Source: Acidobacteria bacterium RIFCSPLOWO2_12_FULL_66_21
Lineage (GTDB): Bacteria > Acidobacteriota > Vicinamibacteria > Vicinamibacterales > 2-12-FULL-66-21
Length of the DNA: 50,463 nt
NCBI GenBank assembly: GCA_001767455.1
Contig: MELC01000041.1
Location: 112,367-162,829, forward strand
Direction: 5' to 3'
The notes under the pieces were generated by a model. That model made no database searches, had not been told where the DNA came from, and worked only from the letters and a program-made list of their open reading frames with translations. A program made the translations under genes and the position numbers. Of the stretch, positions 42,493 through 50,463 are shown in pieces (within the stretch, counting starts at the first letter, position 1; every line of letters starts with the position of its first letter).

Positions 42493-43716
42493 GTGAACGT
42501 CTATCTCTGCTGCCTCCAAAGTCCGAATCGGTGGAATATCCCGAGCTACGGTTTCTGGCTCCGGAACTTCAAGCCCGCGTTGGAGGAGATGGGATGCCGG
42601 GTCTTCGAGCCCTCGAATATCGACCTGGCCGAACCGCTGGCGCGCTGCTTCGACCCGGACTGGCTCGAACACGGGCGCGCGCGTCTCGGCGAGGCGCTAC
42701 TGCAAGCCGTGAAAGAGGCGCACCGGCGCTTCGGGATCCAACTCTTCTTCTCCTATTTCTATTCGGCGCACGTCGAGCCGGGCATCCTCGAGGCGATCCG
42801 CGATCTCGGCATCCCCGTCGTCAATTTTTTCTGCGACAACCTGCGCCAGTTTGAATCGGTGCGGCCCCTGGCGCGATCGGTGACGCTGAACTGGGTGCCA
42901 GAACGGGAGGCACTGCCGCTCTATCGGAGTCTCGGTGCGCCGGCGCTGCACTTGGCGATGGGCGTTCATCCGGGAGCATACCGCGTCACCGGCAGCGGGG
43001 AATTGCGCCAGGTGACCTTCGTCGGCTCGGGCGACCACTTGAGAATGCAGCTTCTCGAGCCGGTCCTCGAGACGGCGATTCCCCTTCGGATCTACGGGCA
43101 GGGTTGGGGCCGGCAGTCGCCGTCTGGCGATCGTGGTCCTCATACCCCGGGGTCGCCGCACGAAGCACTTCGCGAGCCGCCGCCTCTCCCCTGGTCGTGG
43201 CGGCGCCGGCTTTCGGCGAGACAGCACTTGCGCCGTCTGCGAGACTACGGGCTGGCCGGAGAATGGCGGTACTTCGAAGCGCGGCGGATGCGTGCGCGCC
43301 AGGCGTCGAGGTTCGATGGCGTTTCATTCCCGCCACTGCCGCACGACGACTTCGTGGCGGTGACGGCGCGAAGCGCGGTCACGCTGGGGATCAATCGCTG
43401 TCCGCACCCCGGTTACCCCTTCAGCCGACCTCTGGTCTACTCACGGCTACGGGATGTCGAGGCGCCCTCCATGGGTGCATGCTATCTCACCGAGTCGTGC
43501 GTCGATCTCGAGTCGATGTACGACCTCGGCACGGAAATCGAAACCTATCGCGACGCGGAGGAGCTCGTGGCGAAGGCGGAGGCGCTTCTGGGCGACGCGC
43601 CGCGCCGGAGAGGTCTCCGATCCGCCGGGCGCCAGGCAGTGCTGTCTCGACACACATGGGGACATCGCTTCCGCGCGCTCTTTCGCGAGCTGGGACTTCA
43701 GGATCCTCTGCACTGA
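42493..43716 (+). CDS. CgeB-like glycosyltransferase family protein
   Basis: A 407-residue GT-B-type protein of the CgeB/DUF3880 class. FFSYFYSAHVEPGILEAIRD and VNFFCDNLRQFESV are the 'D.........WF.DN' part, VPEREALPLYRSLG and HLAMGVHP the middle, and TLGINRCPHPGYPF to EAPSMGACYLTE the C-terminal donor region, ending in the D-tyr-lys-like loop LGTEIETYRDAEELV. GTG 42493 starts it. Family members are glycosyltransferases or spore-maturation-type proteins; the sugar is unknown. Confidence 0.78.
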   Translation: MNVYLCCLQSPNRWNIPSYGFWLRNFKPALEEMGCRVFEPSNIDLAEPLARCFDPDWLEHGRARLGEALLQAVKEAHRRFGIQLFFSYFYSAHVEPGILEAIRDLGIPVVNFFCDNLRQFESVRPLARSVTLNWVPEREALPLYRSLGAPALHLAMGVHPGAYRVTGSGELRQVTFVGSGDHLRMQLLEPVLETAIPLRIYGQGWGRQSPSGDRGPHTPGSPHEALREPPPLPWSWRRRLSARQHLRRLRDYGLAGEWRYFEARRMRARQASRFDGVSFPPLPHDDFVAVTARSAVTLGINRCPHPGYPFSRPLVYSRLRDVEAPSMGACYLTESCVDLESMYDLGTEIETYRDAEELVAKAEALLGDAPRRRGLRSAGRQAVLSRHTWGHRFRALFRELGLQDPLH

Positions 43717-43720
43717 AGAC

Positions 43721-44779
43721 GTGCACATTGCGCTGACGGCCGATCCAGAGCTTCCCGTTCCGCCCGGGCTGTACGGCGGGATCGAGCGGATGATCTTCGC
43801 CCTCGCGACAGGCCTGGTCGAACGCGGCCATCAGGTGCGCCTGTTCGCGAACCGCGACTCGAAGGTGCCATGCGCGTTGCATCCGTACCCAGCCGACCGG
43901 AGCCGGGGAGGGCTGGCCGTGTTGCGCAACACGTGGCACGTCTCGGCCGGCGTGCTGGGGAAGGGGGTCGACATCGTCCACAGCTTCGGCAGGCTGGCCT
44001 ACATCGCCCCGTTGCTCCCAGTCGGCGTCCCTGTGTTGATGAGTTATCAGCGGCCGATCACAGCGAGTCGAGTGAAGTGGGCGATCCGGCTATCAGGGGG
44101 GAAGATTGGGTTTGCGGGCTGCAGCCGTTATCACATGATGGCTCCCGCCGCTGAAAACGGGAAATGGTTCCTCGTCTACGACGGAGTTTCCGAGAGCTCA
44201 TACCGGTTCGAGCCACGGATCGCCGCTGACGCTCCTCTAATTTTCCTGGGACGCATCGAGCGCATCAAGGGACCTCATCTTGCCATCGAGGTGGCCCGGC
44301 AGACCGGGCGCCGCTTGTGGCTCGCCGGGAATGTGCCGAGCGCAAAGGAACACCAGGAGTACTTTGCCACCCATATCCGCCCCTTCATCGACGGCGACCG
44401 GGTCCGCTATCTCGGCCCTGTTGACGATCGAGCGAAGAACGAACTTCTCGGCGCTGGTTTCGCGCTGCTGATGCCTGTCCTTTGGGAGGAGCTCTTTGGA
44501 ATCGTGATGGCGGAGGCACTCGCGTGCGGTCTGCCCATCATCGGATTGAACCGAGGAGCCGTGCCGGAGATAGTCCAGCAAGGCGTGAACGGCTTCGTGT
44601 GCGATTCGGTGGAGGAGATGATCGCTGCCGTTCACCGCATCCCTTCCATCGATCGGCGCGCCTGCCGGCAGATTATGGAAGAGCGGTTCAGCGATCGAGT
44701 CATGGTCGACAAATACGAAGCGCTGTACCTCCGACTCGTGGATGCCGGCCGGTCAGATGGATCCAGGCGAGAATCTTGA
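43721..44779 (+). CDS. GT4 family glycosyltransferase
   Basis: A 352-residue GT-B glycosyltransferase that is short because the N-terminal domain is compact. LPVPPGLYGGIERMIFALA is the N-terminal glycine loop, APLIFLGRIERIKGPHLAIE the donor-domain start, and WEELFGIVMAEALACGLPII the E-x7-E motif. GTG 43721 lies four bases after the previous stop; the open frame upstream is a shadow of that gene. It is probably a hexosyltransferase of the chain. Confidence 0.9.
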   Translation: MHIALTADPELPVPPGLYGGIERMIFALATGLVERGHQVRLFANRDSKVPCALHPYPADRSRGGLAVLRNTWHVSAGVLGKGVDIVHSFGRLAYIAPLLPVGVPVLMSYQRPITASRVKWAIRLSGGKIGFAGCSRYHMMAPAAENGKWFLVYDGVSESSYRFEPRIAADAPLIFLGRIERIKGPHLAIEVARQTGRRLWLAGNVPSAKEHQEYFATHIRPFIDGDRVRYLGPVDDRAKNELLGAGFALLMPVLWEELFGIVMAEALACGLPIIGLNRGAVPEIVQQGVNGFVCDSVEEMIAAVHRIPSIDRRACRQIMEERFSDRVMVDKYEALYLRLVDAGRSDGSRRES

Positions 44780-44781
44780 CA

Positions 44782-45543
44782 GTGGTTCAAACGCCGCGGG
44801 CACACGATTTTGCGAATATGTGGCGGGTGCTGAAGGGGTCCATTCGTCAATATCTGGCGCGGCGGCTGGAGCTTCCCGAAATCCCTGTCGCACTGGAGAG
44901 AATGGCGCGTCTCGGCTTGACACCGCGCTTGATTTTCGATGTCGGGGCATACCGGGGCGATTTCGCCCGCTTGTGTCTTTCTCTGTGGCCGGATGCGAAG
45001 GTGGCCTGTTTCGAAGCACAGGAGGGCGTGCTGCCTGAGCTCGATCGAATGGCTGCGAGTGAGCCCGGGATCACGGTCATTCGCACACTGTTGGGATCGG
45101 AGCGATGTCAAGAAGTAGCGTTGCACGAGGCTCGGATGGCCTCCTCCGTCCTCAGGGAAAAGGCCGGCCCCAGGCATCCTGCAAATCTCTACAAGATGAC
45201 CACGGTCGACGACATCGTCGAGACGGTCTTTTCAGGAGAGACTCCGAACGTCTTGAAGATAGACGTTCAGGGTTACGAGCTGGAGGTGCTGAAGGGAGCC
45301 GCCGCAAGTTTAGCTTCTGTCGACGTCATTCTGGCCGAAATAAGCCTGCTGGATCTCCACGAAGAGGTCCCACTCCTGGCGGACATCGTCGGGTGGCTGG
45401 AACGTCGCTCTTTCGTGGCGTATGACATTTGTGGTCTCACGCGCCGGCCTCTCGATCGTGCGCTCTGGCAGTGCGACATGCTGTTCGTGCCTGCCGGGAG
45501 CCGATTTCGACAGGACAAACGGTGGAATATCGGAACCACATGA
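44782..45543 (+). CDS. FkbM family methyltransferase
   Basis: A protein of about 253 residues of the FkbM SAM-dependent methyltransferase family. The motifs are LIFDVGAYRGDFARLCLSLW, VACFEAQEGVLPELDRM, VLKIDVQGYELEVLKGAA and VDVILAEISLLDLH, all FkbM hallmarks. The start is uncertain: TTG 44776 overlaps the upstream stop, GTG 44782 is used here, and ATG 44818 would shorten it. It probably O-methylates a sugar of the polymer. The chimeric tail at 29440-29649 belongs to the same family. Confidence 0.88.
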   Translation: MVQTPRAHDFANMWRVLKGSIRQYLARRLELPEIPVALERMARLGLTPRLIFDVGAYRGDFARLCLSLWPDAKVACFEAQEGVLPELDRMAASEPGITVIRTLLGSERCQEVALHEARMASSVLREKAGPRHPANLYKMTTVDDIVETVFSGETPNVLKIDVQGYELEVLKGAAASLASVDVILAEISLLDLHEEVPLLADIVGWLERRSFVAYDICGLTRRPLDRALWQCDMLFVPAGSRFRQDKRWNIGTT

Positions 45544-45616
45544 ATGCGTTGGACCGCCCGTGACGAGCGTGGGGCTGCGGACTCGAGCTGGTAGCGTAGG
45601 CCATGCCGGTGCAGCC

Positions 45617-46885
45617 ATGACGGCGCGGGTTTGCCTGATCACGACTGGCCAGCCATCGACCAATCCCCGCCTGGTAAAGGAGGCGGATGCCCTGGCCGCC
45701 GCGGGTTATGACGTCCGGGTGGTCTGCGCCTACTGGGTGGACTGGGCGTTCGAGGCGGATCGACAGATGCTCCGGCCCCGTAGCTGGTCACCGATGTACG
45801 TTGGAGGACTGGGAAAGGCGGGCCTGCGCCATCTGTGGACGCGCGCGCGTCACCGGGCGAGTTGCAGAGCCCTGAGTTTCAGGCCCGACAGCCCCACCCT
45901 TCAGGAACAGTCGGTCTCCCGCGTCATGCCGGAGCTGCGGCGCGCCGCGCTGCGCATCCCTGCTGACCTCTACATAGCCCACAATCTCGGCGCACTCCCC
46001 GCTGCGGTCGCCGCGGCTGCGGCACATGGGGCGCGGGCGGGATTTGACGCCGAGGACTTTCATTCCGGGGAATGTCCTTACGGAGCGCCGGTTACTCTGT
46101 CTGCTGCGGCCGCCGAGGCCATCGAGCGCCGCCACCTGCGCTGCTGCGACTACGTAACGGCCGCGTCGGCCGGCATCGCGGACGCCTATGCATCGAAGTA
46201 CGGCATACGCCGGCCGGTACCGATCCTGAACGTTTTTCCGCTTGCGCAGCGACTCTGCGGTCTCGGTGAGACCCACACGGACGGACCATTCAGACTGTAT
46301 TGGTTTTCCCAGACGATTGGGCCGGATCGTGGGCTGCAGGACGCGATTGACGCCATGGCGCGCCTGCGCGAGATTCCTCTCGAGTTGCATCTTCGCGGCT
46401 CCTGGCAGCCTGGATACCGGGAATTCGTCCTCGCACGCTGCCGGGCGCTTGGCGTCGATCCCGCCCGCATCGTGTCCCACCCGCCGGGATCGCCAGACGA
46501 GATGGTGCGTCTCGCAGCGCCGTACGATGTGGGGCTGGCCTTGGAACAGCCCGTCTCGCGAAACCGGGAGATCTGCCTGACCAACAAGATCTTTACGTAC
46601 CTGCTCGCCGGAAACGCGATCGCCGGCACGGCCACCGAGGGGCAGGCGCCAGTCCTGGCGCGGCTGGGCGATGCGGCGTTCTCTTACCAACCGGGTGATG
46701 GCGCCGCACTCGCCGCGGGACTTCGTCGCTGGTGGGTGGATCGAGACCGCCTCGAGGCGGCGCGCCGCGCAGCCTGGCGGTGGGGAGAGCGAGAGTACAA
46801 CTGGGACGCGGAGAAGGACAAGTTCCTGGATCTGGTTGCGGCCGTGCTGGGACACCATTCGACTGCGGCAATGGCTGCGTCCTGA
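45617..46885 (+). CDS. GT4-like glycosyltransferase
   Basis: A 422-residue GT-B protein. VCLITTGQPSTNPRLVKEAD is a typical N-terminus of a GT4 subgroup, FDAEDFHSGE and RRHLRCCDYVTAASAGIADAY follow, and RLYWFSQTIGPDRGLQDAI with NKIFTYLLAGNAIAGT forms the donor side. The last motif replaces the usual E-x7-E with an NK-x-F/Y-L-G pattern seen in GT4 relatives. ATG 45617 is used; GTG 45560 would add 19 residues. It probably transfers a sugar onto the lipid-linked chain. Confidence 0.82.
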   Translation: MTARVCLITTGQPSTNPRLVKEADALAAAGYDVRVVCAYWVDWAFEADRQMLRPRSWSPMYVGGLGKAGLRHLWTRARHRASCRALSFRPDSPTLQEQSVSRVMPELRRAALRIPADLYIAHNLGALPAAVAAAAAHGARAGFDAEDFHSGECPYGAPVTLSAAAAEAIERRHLRCCDYVTAASAGIADAYASKYGIRRPVPILNVFPLAQRLCGLGETHTDGPFRLYWFSQTIGPDRGLQDAIDAMARLREIPLELHLRGSWQPGYREFVLARCRALGVDPARIVSHPPGSPDEMVRLAAPYDVGLALEQPVSRNREICLTNKIFTYLLAGNAIAGTATEGQAPVLARLGDAAFSYQPGDGAALAAGLRRWWVDRDRLEAARRAAWRWGEREYNWDAEKDKFLDLVAAVLGHHSTAAMAAS

Positions 46886-46909
46886 GCGGAATGGGCAGGG
46901 CCATCCGCG

Positions 46910-47746
46910 ATGTCCATTCGCTTGATCACCCGCTCCATCTGGGCGAACCCCGGGAATCGGGGCCGTCGGCTGCAGAAGACTCTCGCCGCGGTGGCCTGGC
47001 AGATCCGCAAGCGGACCGTCGGGAGCACCCGCCTTCTCCGGCTTCCCAACGGGATGTTGTTTCGAGCACACCCGGACTGCGTCGTGTCTTCGGCGCTCAT
47101 CTATGCGAATTGGCCCGAGTATCGGGAGTTGATGTTTCTCCGGAGTTCCCTGAGCCGCGGTGAAGTGCTCCTCGACGTGGGCGCCAACGTGGGACATATC
47201 TCACTCCTCCTGGCCGACTGCGTCGGCCCCGCCAACATCTTCGCGTTCGAACCGGCGCCGACTGCATTCGAGCGACTGACGGAGAACTGGCGGCTCAACG
47301 GCTGGGACACGCTACGGCTCGTCCAGGCAGCCGTGGGCGGAGAGCCGGGCTGGGCGTACGTCGATGATGTCCCCCACCCGACGACGACGAACCGCGTTTA
47401 CGCCACCGCGCTCGCGGATTCATCGGTGAGGGTGCCTCTCGTGCGGCTCGATGATTTTCGTGAACACCTAAAAGGCCGACCCGTTGGGCTGCTCAAGATC
47501 GACGTGGAGGGATTCGAGGGTTCTGTTCTTCGTGGTGCCTACCGGCTGCTTCTCGAGGATCGCCCGCGCATCGTGATGTTCGAATCCCTGGATGCTCAGC
47601 CCACGCCCGCAGTCGAGACCATCCTGAAGGAAGCGGATTACGTGATCTTTCAGCTCGATTCGGGGGGGCGTCCCGATTTCTCCACATTGTCGAATCAGAA
47701 CCTCTTCGCCATCCCCGCCGAACTCCGAGGTTCGCTCGCCGGATGA
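46910..47746 (+). CDS. FkbM family methyltransferase
   Basis: A 278-residue FkbM methyltransferase. LLDVGANVGHISLLLADCVG is the SAM motif, IFAFEPAPTAFERLTENW the acidic loop, LLKIDVEGFEGSVLRGAYRLL and RIVMFESLDAQPT the C-terminal half. The N-terminal ~75 residues are basic. ATG 46910 follows the GT4 gene by 24 bases, and the stop overlaps the next gene (ATGA). It is the second intact FkbM gene in the window. Confidence 0.9.
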   Translation: MSIRLITRSIWANPGNRGRRLQKTLAAVAWQIRKRTVGSTRLLRLPNGMLFRAHPDCVVSSALIYANWPEYRELMFLRSSLSRGEVLLDVGANVGHISLLLADCVGPANIFAFEPAPTAFERLTENWRLNGWDTLRLVQAAVGGEPGWAYVDDVPHPTTTNRVYATALADSSVRVPLVRLDDFREHLKGRPVGLLKIDVEGFEGSVLRGAYRLLLEDRPRIVMFESLDAQPTPAVETILKEADYVIFQLDSGGRPDFSTLSNQNLFAIPAELRGSLAG

Positions 47747-49104
47747 TCGATGCACCCAGGAGGCTGCTCATCGTTTCGCCGCATTTTCCGCCGATCAACG
47801 CCGCGGACATGCACCGGGTTCGCATCAGCCTGCCGTTCTTCCGCGAGTTCGGTTGGGAGCCGGTGGTACTTGCGGTGGAGGCTGACGCCGTCGAGGGGGT
47901 GAGAGACCCGCTCCTCTGCCAGACCGTACCTGCGGACGTGCTGCTGCGATCGGTCGGAGCGCTTCCAGCCGCCTGGACACGCCGGGTCGGCGTCAGCAGT
48001 CTCGCCGTGCGGGCCTTGCCTTTCCTGTACTCGGCCGGAACTCGACTCATTCTCGAAGGCGGCATCGACCTGGTCTACTTCTCAACCACCCAGTTCCTCC
48101 TGATGCCGCTCGGTCGGGTCTGGAAGCGGCGCCACGGCGTGCCATTCGTGATCGATATGCAGGATCTCTGGCTCGCCGAGTATCACGCGCTCGAGCCCCA
48201 GTTGGAGCGACTGCCAAAGCGCGCTCTCATGCGACGTCTGCACGGGATCCTGGAGCCCTGGACCATGCGAGAGGTAGACGGGCTCATCGCAGTGTCTCCC
48301 GGCTACATCGAGATTCTCCAGTCCCGCTATCCGTGGCTCGAGAGCCGGCCCGCGGACGTCCTGCCGTTTGGGGCGGCGGAGGAAGATCTCCGGGTGCTGC
48401 GTAGCAACCCCCAGCCAAACAGGCTCTTTCGTCCGGGCGACGGTGCGCTCCATGGCGTCTACGTGGGTCGCGGTGGTTCCGACATGGCTCCCGCGTTGAG
48501 GATTGCCTTCGGCGCGCTGGCGCGCGGGCTCCACGAGCGCCCTGACCTGTTCGAAAAGGTCCACCTTCACTTCGTGGGTACTTCCTACGCCACCGGCGAT
48601 CGGGCGTCGAAGAGCATCGAGCCGCTGGCGGCGGAGGCGGGTGTCTCGGTGCGGGTAACGGAGCACACCGCACGGGTTCCCTACTTCGAGGCGCTGCAGC
48701 TCCTGGTGGACGCCGACTTCCTTTTCGTTCCGGGTTCGGATGATCCCATGTACTCTCCCTCGAAGATCTACCCCTACGTCCTTGCCCGCCGTCCTCTGAT
48801 TGGGGCTTTCTGCGCGGGCAGCCCAGCGGTGGAAGTCATCCGCGGCCTGAAGGCCGGAGAGGTCGTGGAGTTCGAAGTTGGAGGCGGTCTGGGGTCCGCG
48901 GTGATGCGCTTCCAGCGGCTGTGGACCTCTCTGCTGGAGGGCCTCCACGACAGCCCGGAATGCCCGGAACTCGATCGCGACGCGTTCGGCCCGTACACCG
49001 CCCGAGAGATGACGCGCCGGCAGTGCGCTCTCTTCGACAAGGTTCTCGCCGAAGCGCGCGGGGCGGACGGCGTCGAGGCGATGGCTCGGAGGGCTCAGGC
49101 ATGA
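47743..49104 (+). CDS. GT4-like glycosyltransferase
   Basis: A 453-residue GT-B glycosyltransferase. LLIVSPHFPPINAADMHRVR is the N-terminal loop, PFVIDMQDLWLAEYHAL and DGLIAVSPGYIEIL follow in the acceptor domain, and YSPSKIYPYVLARRPLIGAF is the donor-side motif of the subgroup that lacks a classical E-x7-E. It overlaps both neighbours by four bases. The remnant at 30394 is the start of a similar protein. Sugar and linkage are not predictable. Confidence 0.83.
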   Translation: MIDAPRRLLIVSPHFPPINAADMHRVRISLPFFREFGWEPVVLAVEADAVEGVRDPLLCQTVPADVLLRSVGALPAAWTRRVGVSSLAVRALPFLYSAGTRLILEGGIDLVYFSTTQFLLMPLGRVWKRRHGVPFVIDMQDLWLAEYHALEPQLERLPKRALMRRLHGILEPWTMREVDGLIAVSPGYIEILQSRYPWLESRPADVLPFGAAEEDLRVLRSNPQPNRLFRPGDGALHGVYVGRGGSDMAPALRIAFGALARGLHERPDLFEKVHLHFVGTSYATGDRASKSIEPLAAEAGVSVRVTEHTARVPYFEALQLLVDADFLFVPGSDDPMYSPSKIYPYVLARRPLIGAFCAGSPAVEVIRGLKAGEVVEFEVGGGLGSAVMRFQRLWTSLLEGLHDSPECPELDRDAFGPYTAREMTRRQCALFDKVLAEARGADGVEAMARRAQA

Positions 49105-50348
49105 CCGGACAGGCCGCAGCCCACATACCGGAACTGAAAATACCGCTGGCACGATCGGCCGAGCCTGTCTCCTGCCCCCAAGACCTGCGTGGCACCCGCA
49201 TCCTGGTCGTCATGCCCTCAATTCCAGTCCTCGGGATGGAGCGGGCGAACCTCCAGATCATGACGATGATGCGGGAGCGAGGCGCCGACGTGCTGTTCGT
49301 GGTGAACGCGCTCCCCGGCGAGAAGGTCGCAAGGGAAGTCGAGCGAATCGGGTTTGCCTGGGCCGCTGCCCCGGTGACCGAGCGGCCGCGCATCCCTCGG
49401 ACCCCGCAAGAGGGGTTTGCCTTGATGGCGGCCTGGGCGAAGGGTGCGCGCGCCATCAGCCGGATCTATCGGAAGTACCGGCCGACTCACATTCACCTGA
49501 CCAGCCTCGCTTATGTTCTCTACGCCGCTCCGACGCTTCTTGGCGCCCGAAGCCACGTCGTTTTCCGGCTGCCGAACCCGCCGGATCGCCATCTGTCCCG
49601 GCGAAAGCGAGCCGTCTCCAATGCGCTCTGGAGGCGGATTGTGGATCCCCTCTGCGATACCATCGTCTGCAACTCGCGTTTCTCGTACGAAGAGCTCTGC
49701 GCCACGGGGCTACAGGGTGGGAAGCTGAAGATCATTCACAACTGCGTCGCTGGCCGTCCGTCCGGGATCAATAGAGATGCACCGACCCTCGATCCCGCGC
49801 ATTTCAACATCGTCTTCGTGGGCCAGCTGACGCCAGCCAAGGGGATCGAGGCTCTGTTGTGCGCCGCCCGGGACCTGGTCGGCGAGCACGGAGAGATGCG
49901 GTTCTATCTCGCGGGATGGCGCAGTCCCTACGCCGAGGGCCTGGCGCGGGACATTGAAGACAGGGGACTCGGTTCCAGCATTCGCTTCATCGGCGAGATC
50001 GAAGACGTCCTCGGTCTCCTGGCGAAGGCGGATCTCCACGTCTGTCCTTCGATCTTCGAAGATCCGTTTCCAAACGTGGTGTTGGAGGCCAAGAGTCAGG
50101 GAGTGCCGTCCGTGGTTTTCTCGTCCGGCGGGATCCCGGAGCTCGTGCGGCATGGCGTCGATGGATACGTCTGTGCAGAGAAGACTGCGGACGCCCTCCG
50201 TCAGGGTATCCTCTACTTCCTCAGGGATCGGGATGCCCTGCGTTCCGCAGGTGACGCGGCTCGGCAGTCGCTGACCCGCTTTTCGCCGGAGAGGATCTCG
50301 TCGCAATGGGCGGCCGTGTTCCACGCTTCGGGAGTCCCAAGCGAGTGA
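49101..50348 (+). CDS. GT4 family glycosyltransferase
   Basis: A 415-residue GT-B glycosyltransferase. ILVVMPSIPVLGMERANLQI is the N-terminal loop, NIVFVGQLTPAKGIEALLCA the donor-domain start, and FEDPFPNVVLEAKSQGVPSV the E-x7-E-type motif, followed by GIPELVRHGVDGYVC. The N-terminal ~33 residues before the domain are an extension of unknown role. ATG 49101 overlaps the upstream stop, and the TGA overlaps the sulfotransferase GTG, so the operon continues. Confidence 0.9.
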   Translation: MTGQAAAHIPELKIPLARSAEPVSCPQDLRGTRILVVMPSIPVLGMERANLQIMTMMRERGADVLFVVNALPGEKVAREVERIGFAWAAAPVTERPRIPRTPQEGFALMAAWAKGARAISRIYRKYRPTHIHLTSLAYVLYAAPTLLGARSHVVFRLPNPPDRHLSRRKRAVSNALWRRIVDPLCDTIVCNSRFSYEELCATGLQGGKLKIIHNCVAGRPSGINRDAPTLDPAHFNIVFVGQLTPAKGIEALLCAARDLVGEHGEMRFYLAGWRSPYAEGLARDIEDRGLGSSIRFIGEIEDVLGLLAKADLHVCPSIFEDPFPNVVLEAKSQGVPSVVFSSGGIPELVRHGVDGYVCAEKTADALRQGILYFLRDRDALRSAGDAARQSLTRFSPERISSQWAAVFHASGVPSE

Positions 50349-50463
50349 CCCTTCCCAACCTGATCGGCCTGGGTGCCCCGAAGGCGGGGACCACCTGGCT
50401 GTTCCGCTGCCTGAGCGAACACCCTGAAGTCTTCATGGCGCCGAGAAAGGAGACGAACTTCTT
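50345..50463 (+). CDS. Sulfotransferase, N-terminal part, runs off the window
   Basis: GTG 50345 opens LPNLIGLGAPKAGTTWLFRC, which contains the PAPS-binding loop PKAGTTWL of sulfotransferases, then LSEHPEVFMAPRKETNFF continues the family pattern to the window edge. Only 39 residues are visible. It overlaps the GT4 stop. It predicts sulfation of the polysaccharide or of a lipid-linked precursor. Confidence 0.85.
   Translation, partial: MTLPNLIGLGAPKAGTTWLFRCLSEHPEVFMAPRKETNF

Noticed and set aside
42697-43336. Minus-strand frames opposite the CgeB-like gene
   Set aside because: Low-complexity Arg/Pro/Ala-rich translations typical of antisense GC-rich DNA, with no start context or domain.

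Overview
The window is one 50 kb stretch of a large surface-polysaccharide (O-antigen, capsule or exopolysaccharide) gene cluster. Every gene I can support is on the + strand. Genes are packed head to tail with ATGA/GTGA overlaps, so this is an operon-like layout. The DNA is GC-rich. Heptose genes and an LpxD-like acyltransferase point to a Gram-negative, probably environmental, bacterium. I cannot name the phylum from sequence alone. I see no tRNA, rRNA, CRISPR array, transposase or integrase. I also see no flippase, polymerase, ABC exporter or initiating phosphoglycosyltransferase, so the cluster continues outside the window.

Region 1 (1-9034) makes and decorates an unusual sugar. It holds a SpsF-type cytidylyltransferase, a DegT aminotransferase and a Gfo/Idh oxidoreductase. 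A NeuB-type synthase, a WbqC protein and a formyltransferase follow; this block has different codon use and cut gene ends on both sides. A GNAT / FkbH / acyl carrier protein module closes the region. Region 2 (9050-15597) has a GT-B capsule-type protein, a DUF692/MNIO-like protein, a GT2 and four methyltransferases, one of them frameshifted.

Region 3 (15625-33125) is the most unusual part. An HddC-GmhB fusion, an SDR, an RmlC-like cupin and HddA are followed further on by RPE-like and GmhA genes. Together these give a GDP-D-glycero-D-manno-heptose route with modifying enzymes. A thiamine-diphosphate E1 alpha/beta pair is split by a 3.6 kb insert flanked by duplicated E1 sequence. The insert carries a membrane protein with GT-C-like features and a seven-bladed WD40 propeller placed between membrane segments, plus a DPM1/GtrB-like GT2. 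A second, decayed copy of the E1beta-gmhA-methyltransferase-glycosyltransferase order lies at 30606-32964. Gene remnants fill the junctions: an SDR/C-methyltransferase chimera, an FkbM tail and a GT4 head. A 165 bp palindromic MITE-like element ends the region.

Region 4 (33129-50463) holds an SDR, a deacetylase-like protein, an LpxD-like acyltransferase, then a probable promoter and a long run of glycosyltransferases (five GT4 and one CgeB-like), a second DegT aminotransferase, AsnB, a formyltransferase, three more methyltransferases and the start of a sulfotransferase.

Taken together, the cluster predicts a heavily methylated polysaccharide containing modified heptose, amino sugars with unusual acyl or formyl groups, and possibly a two-carbon-branched sugar made by the E1 pair. 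Its middle shows repeated recombination: duplication, deletion and insertion have left one working copy of each gene among fragments.
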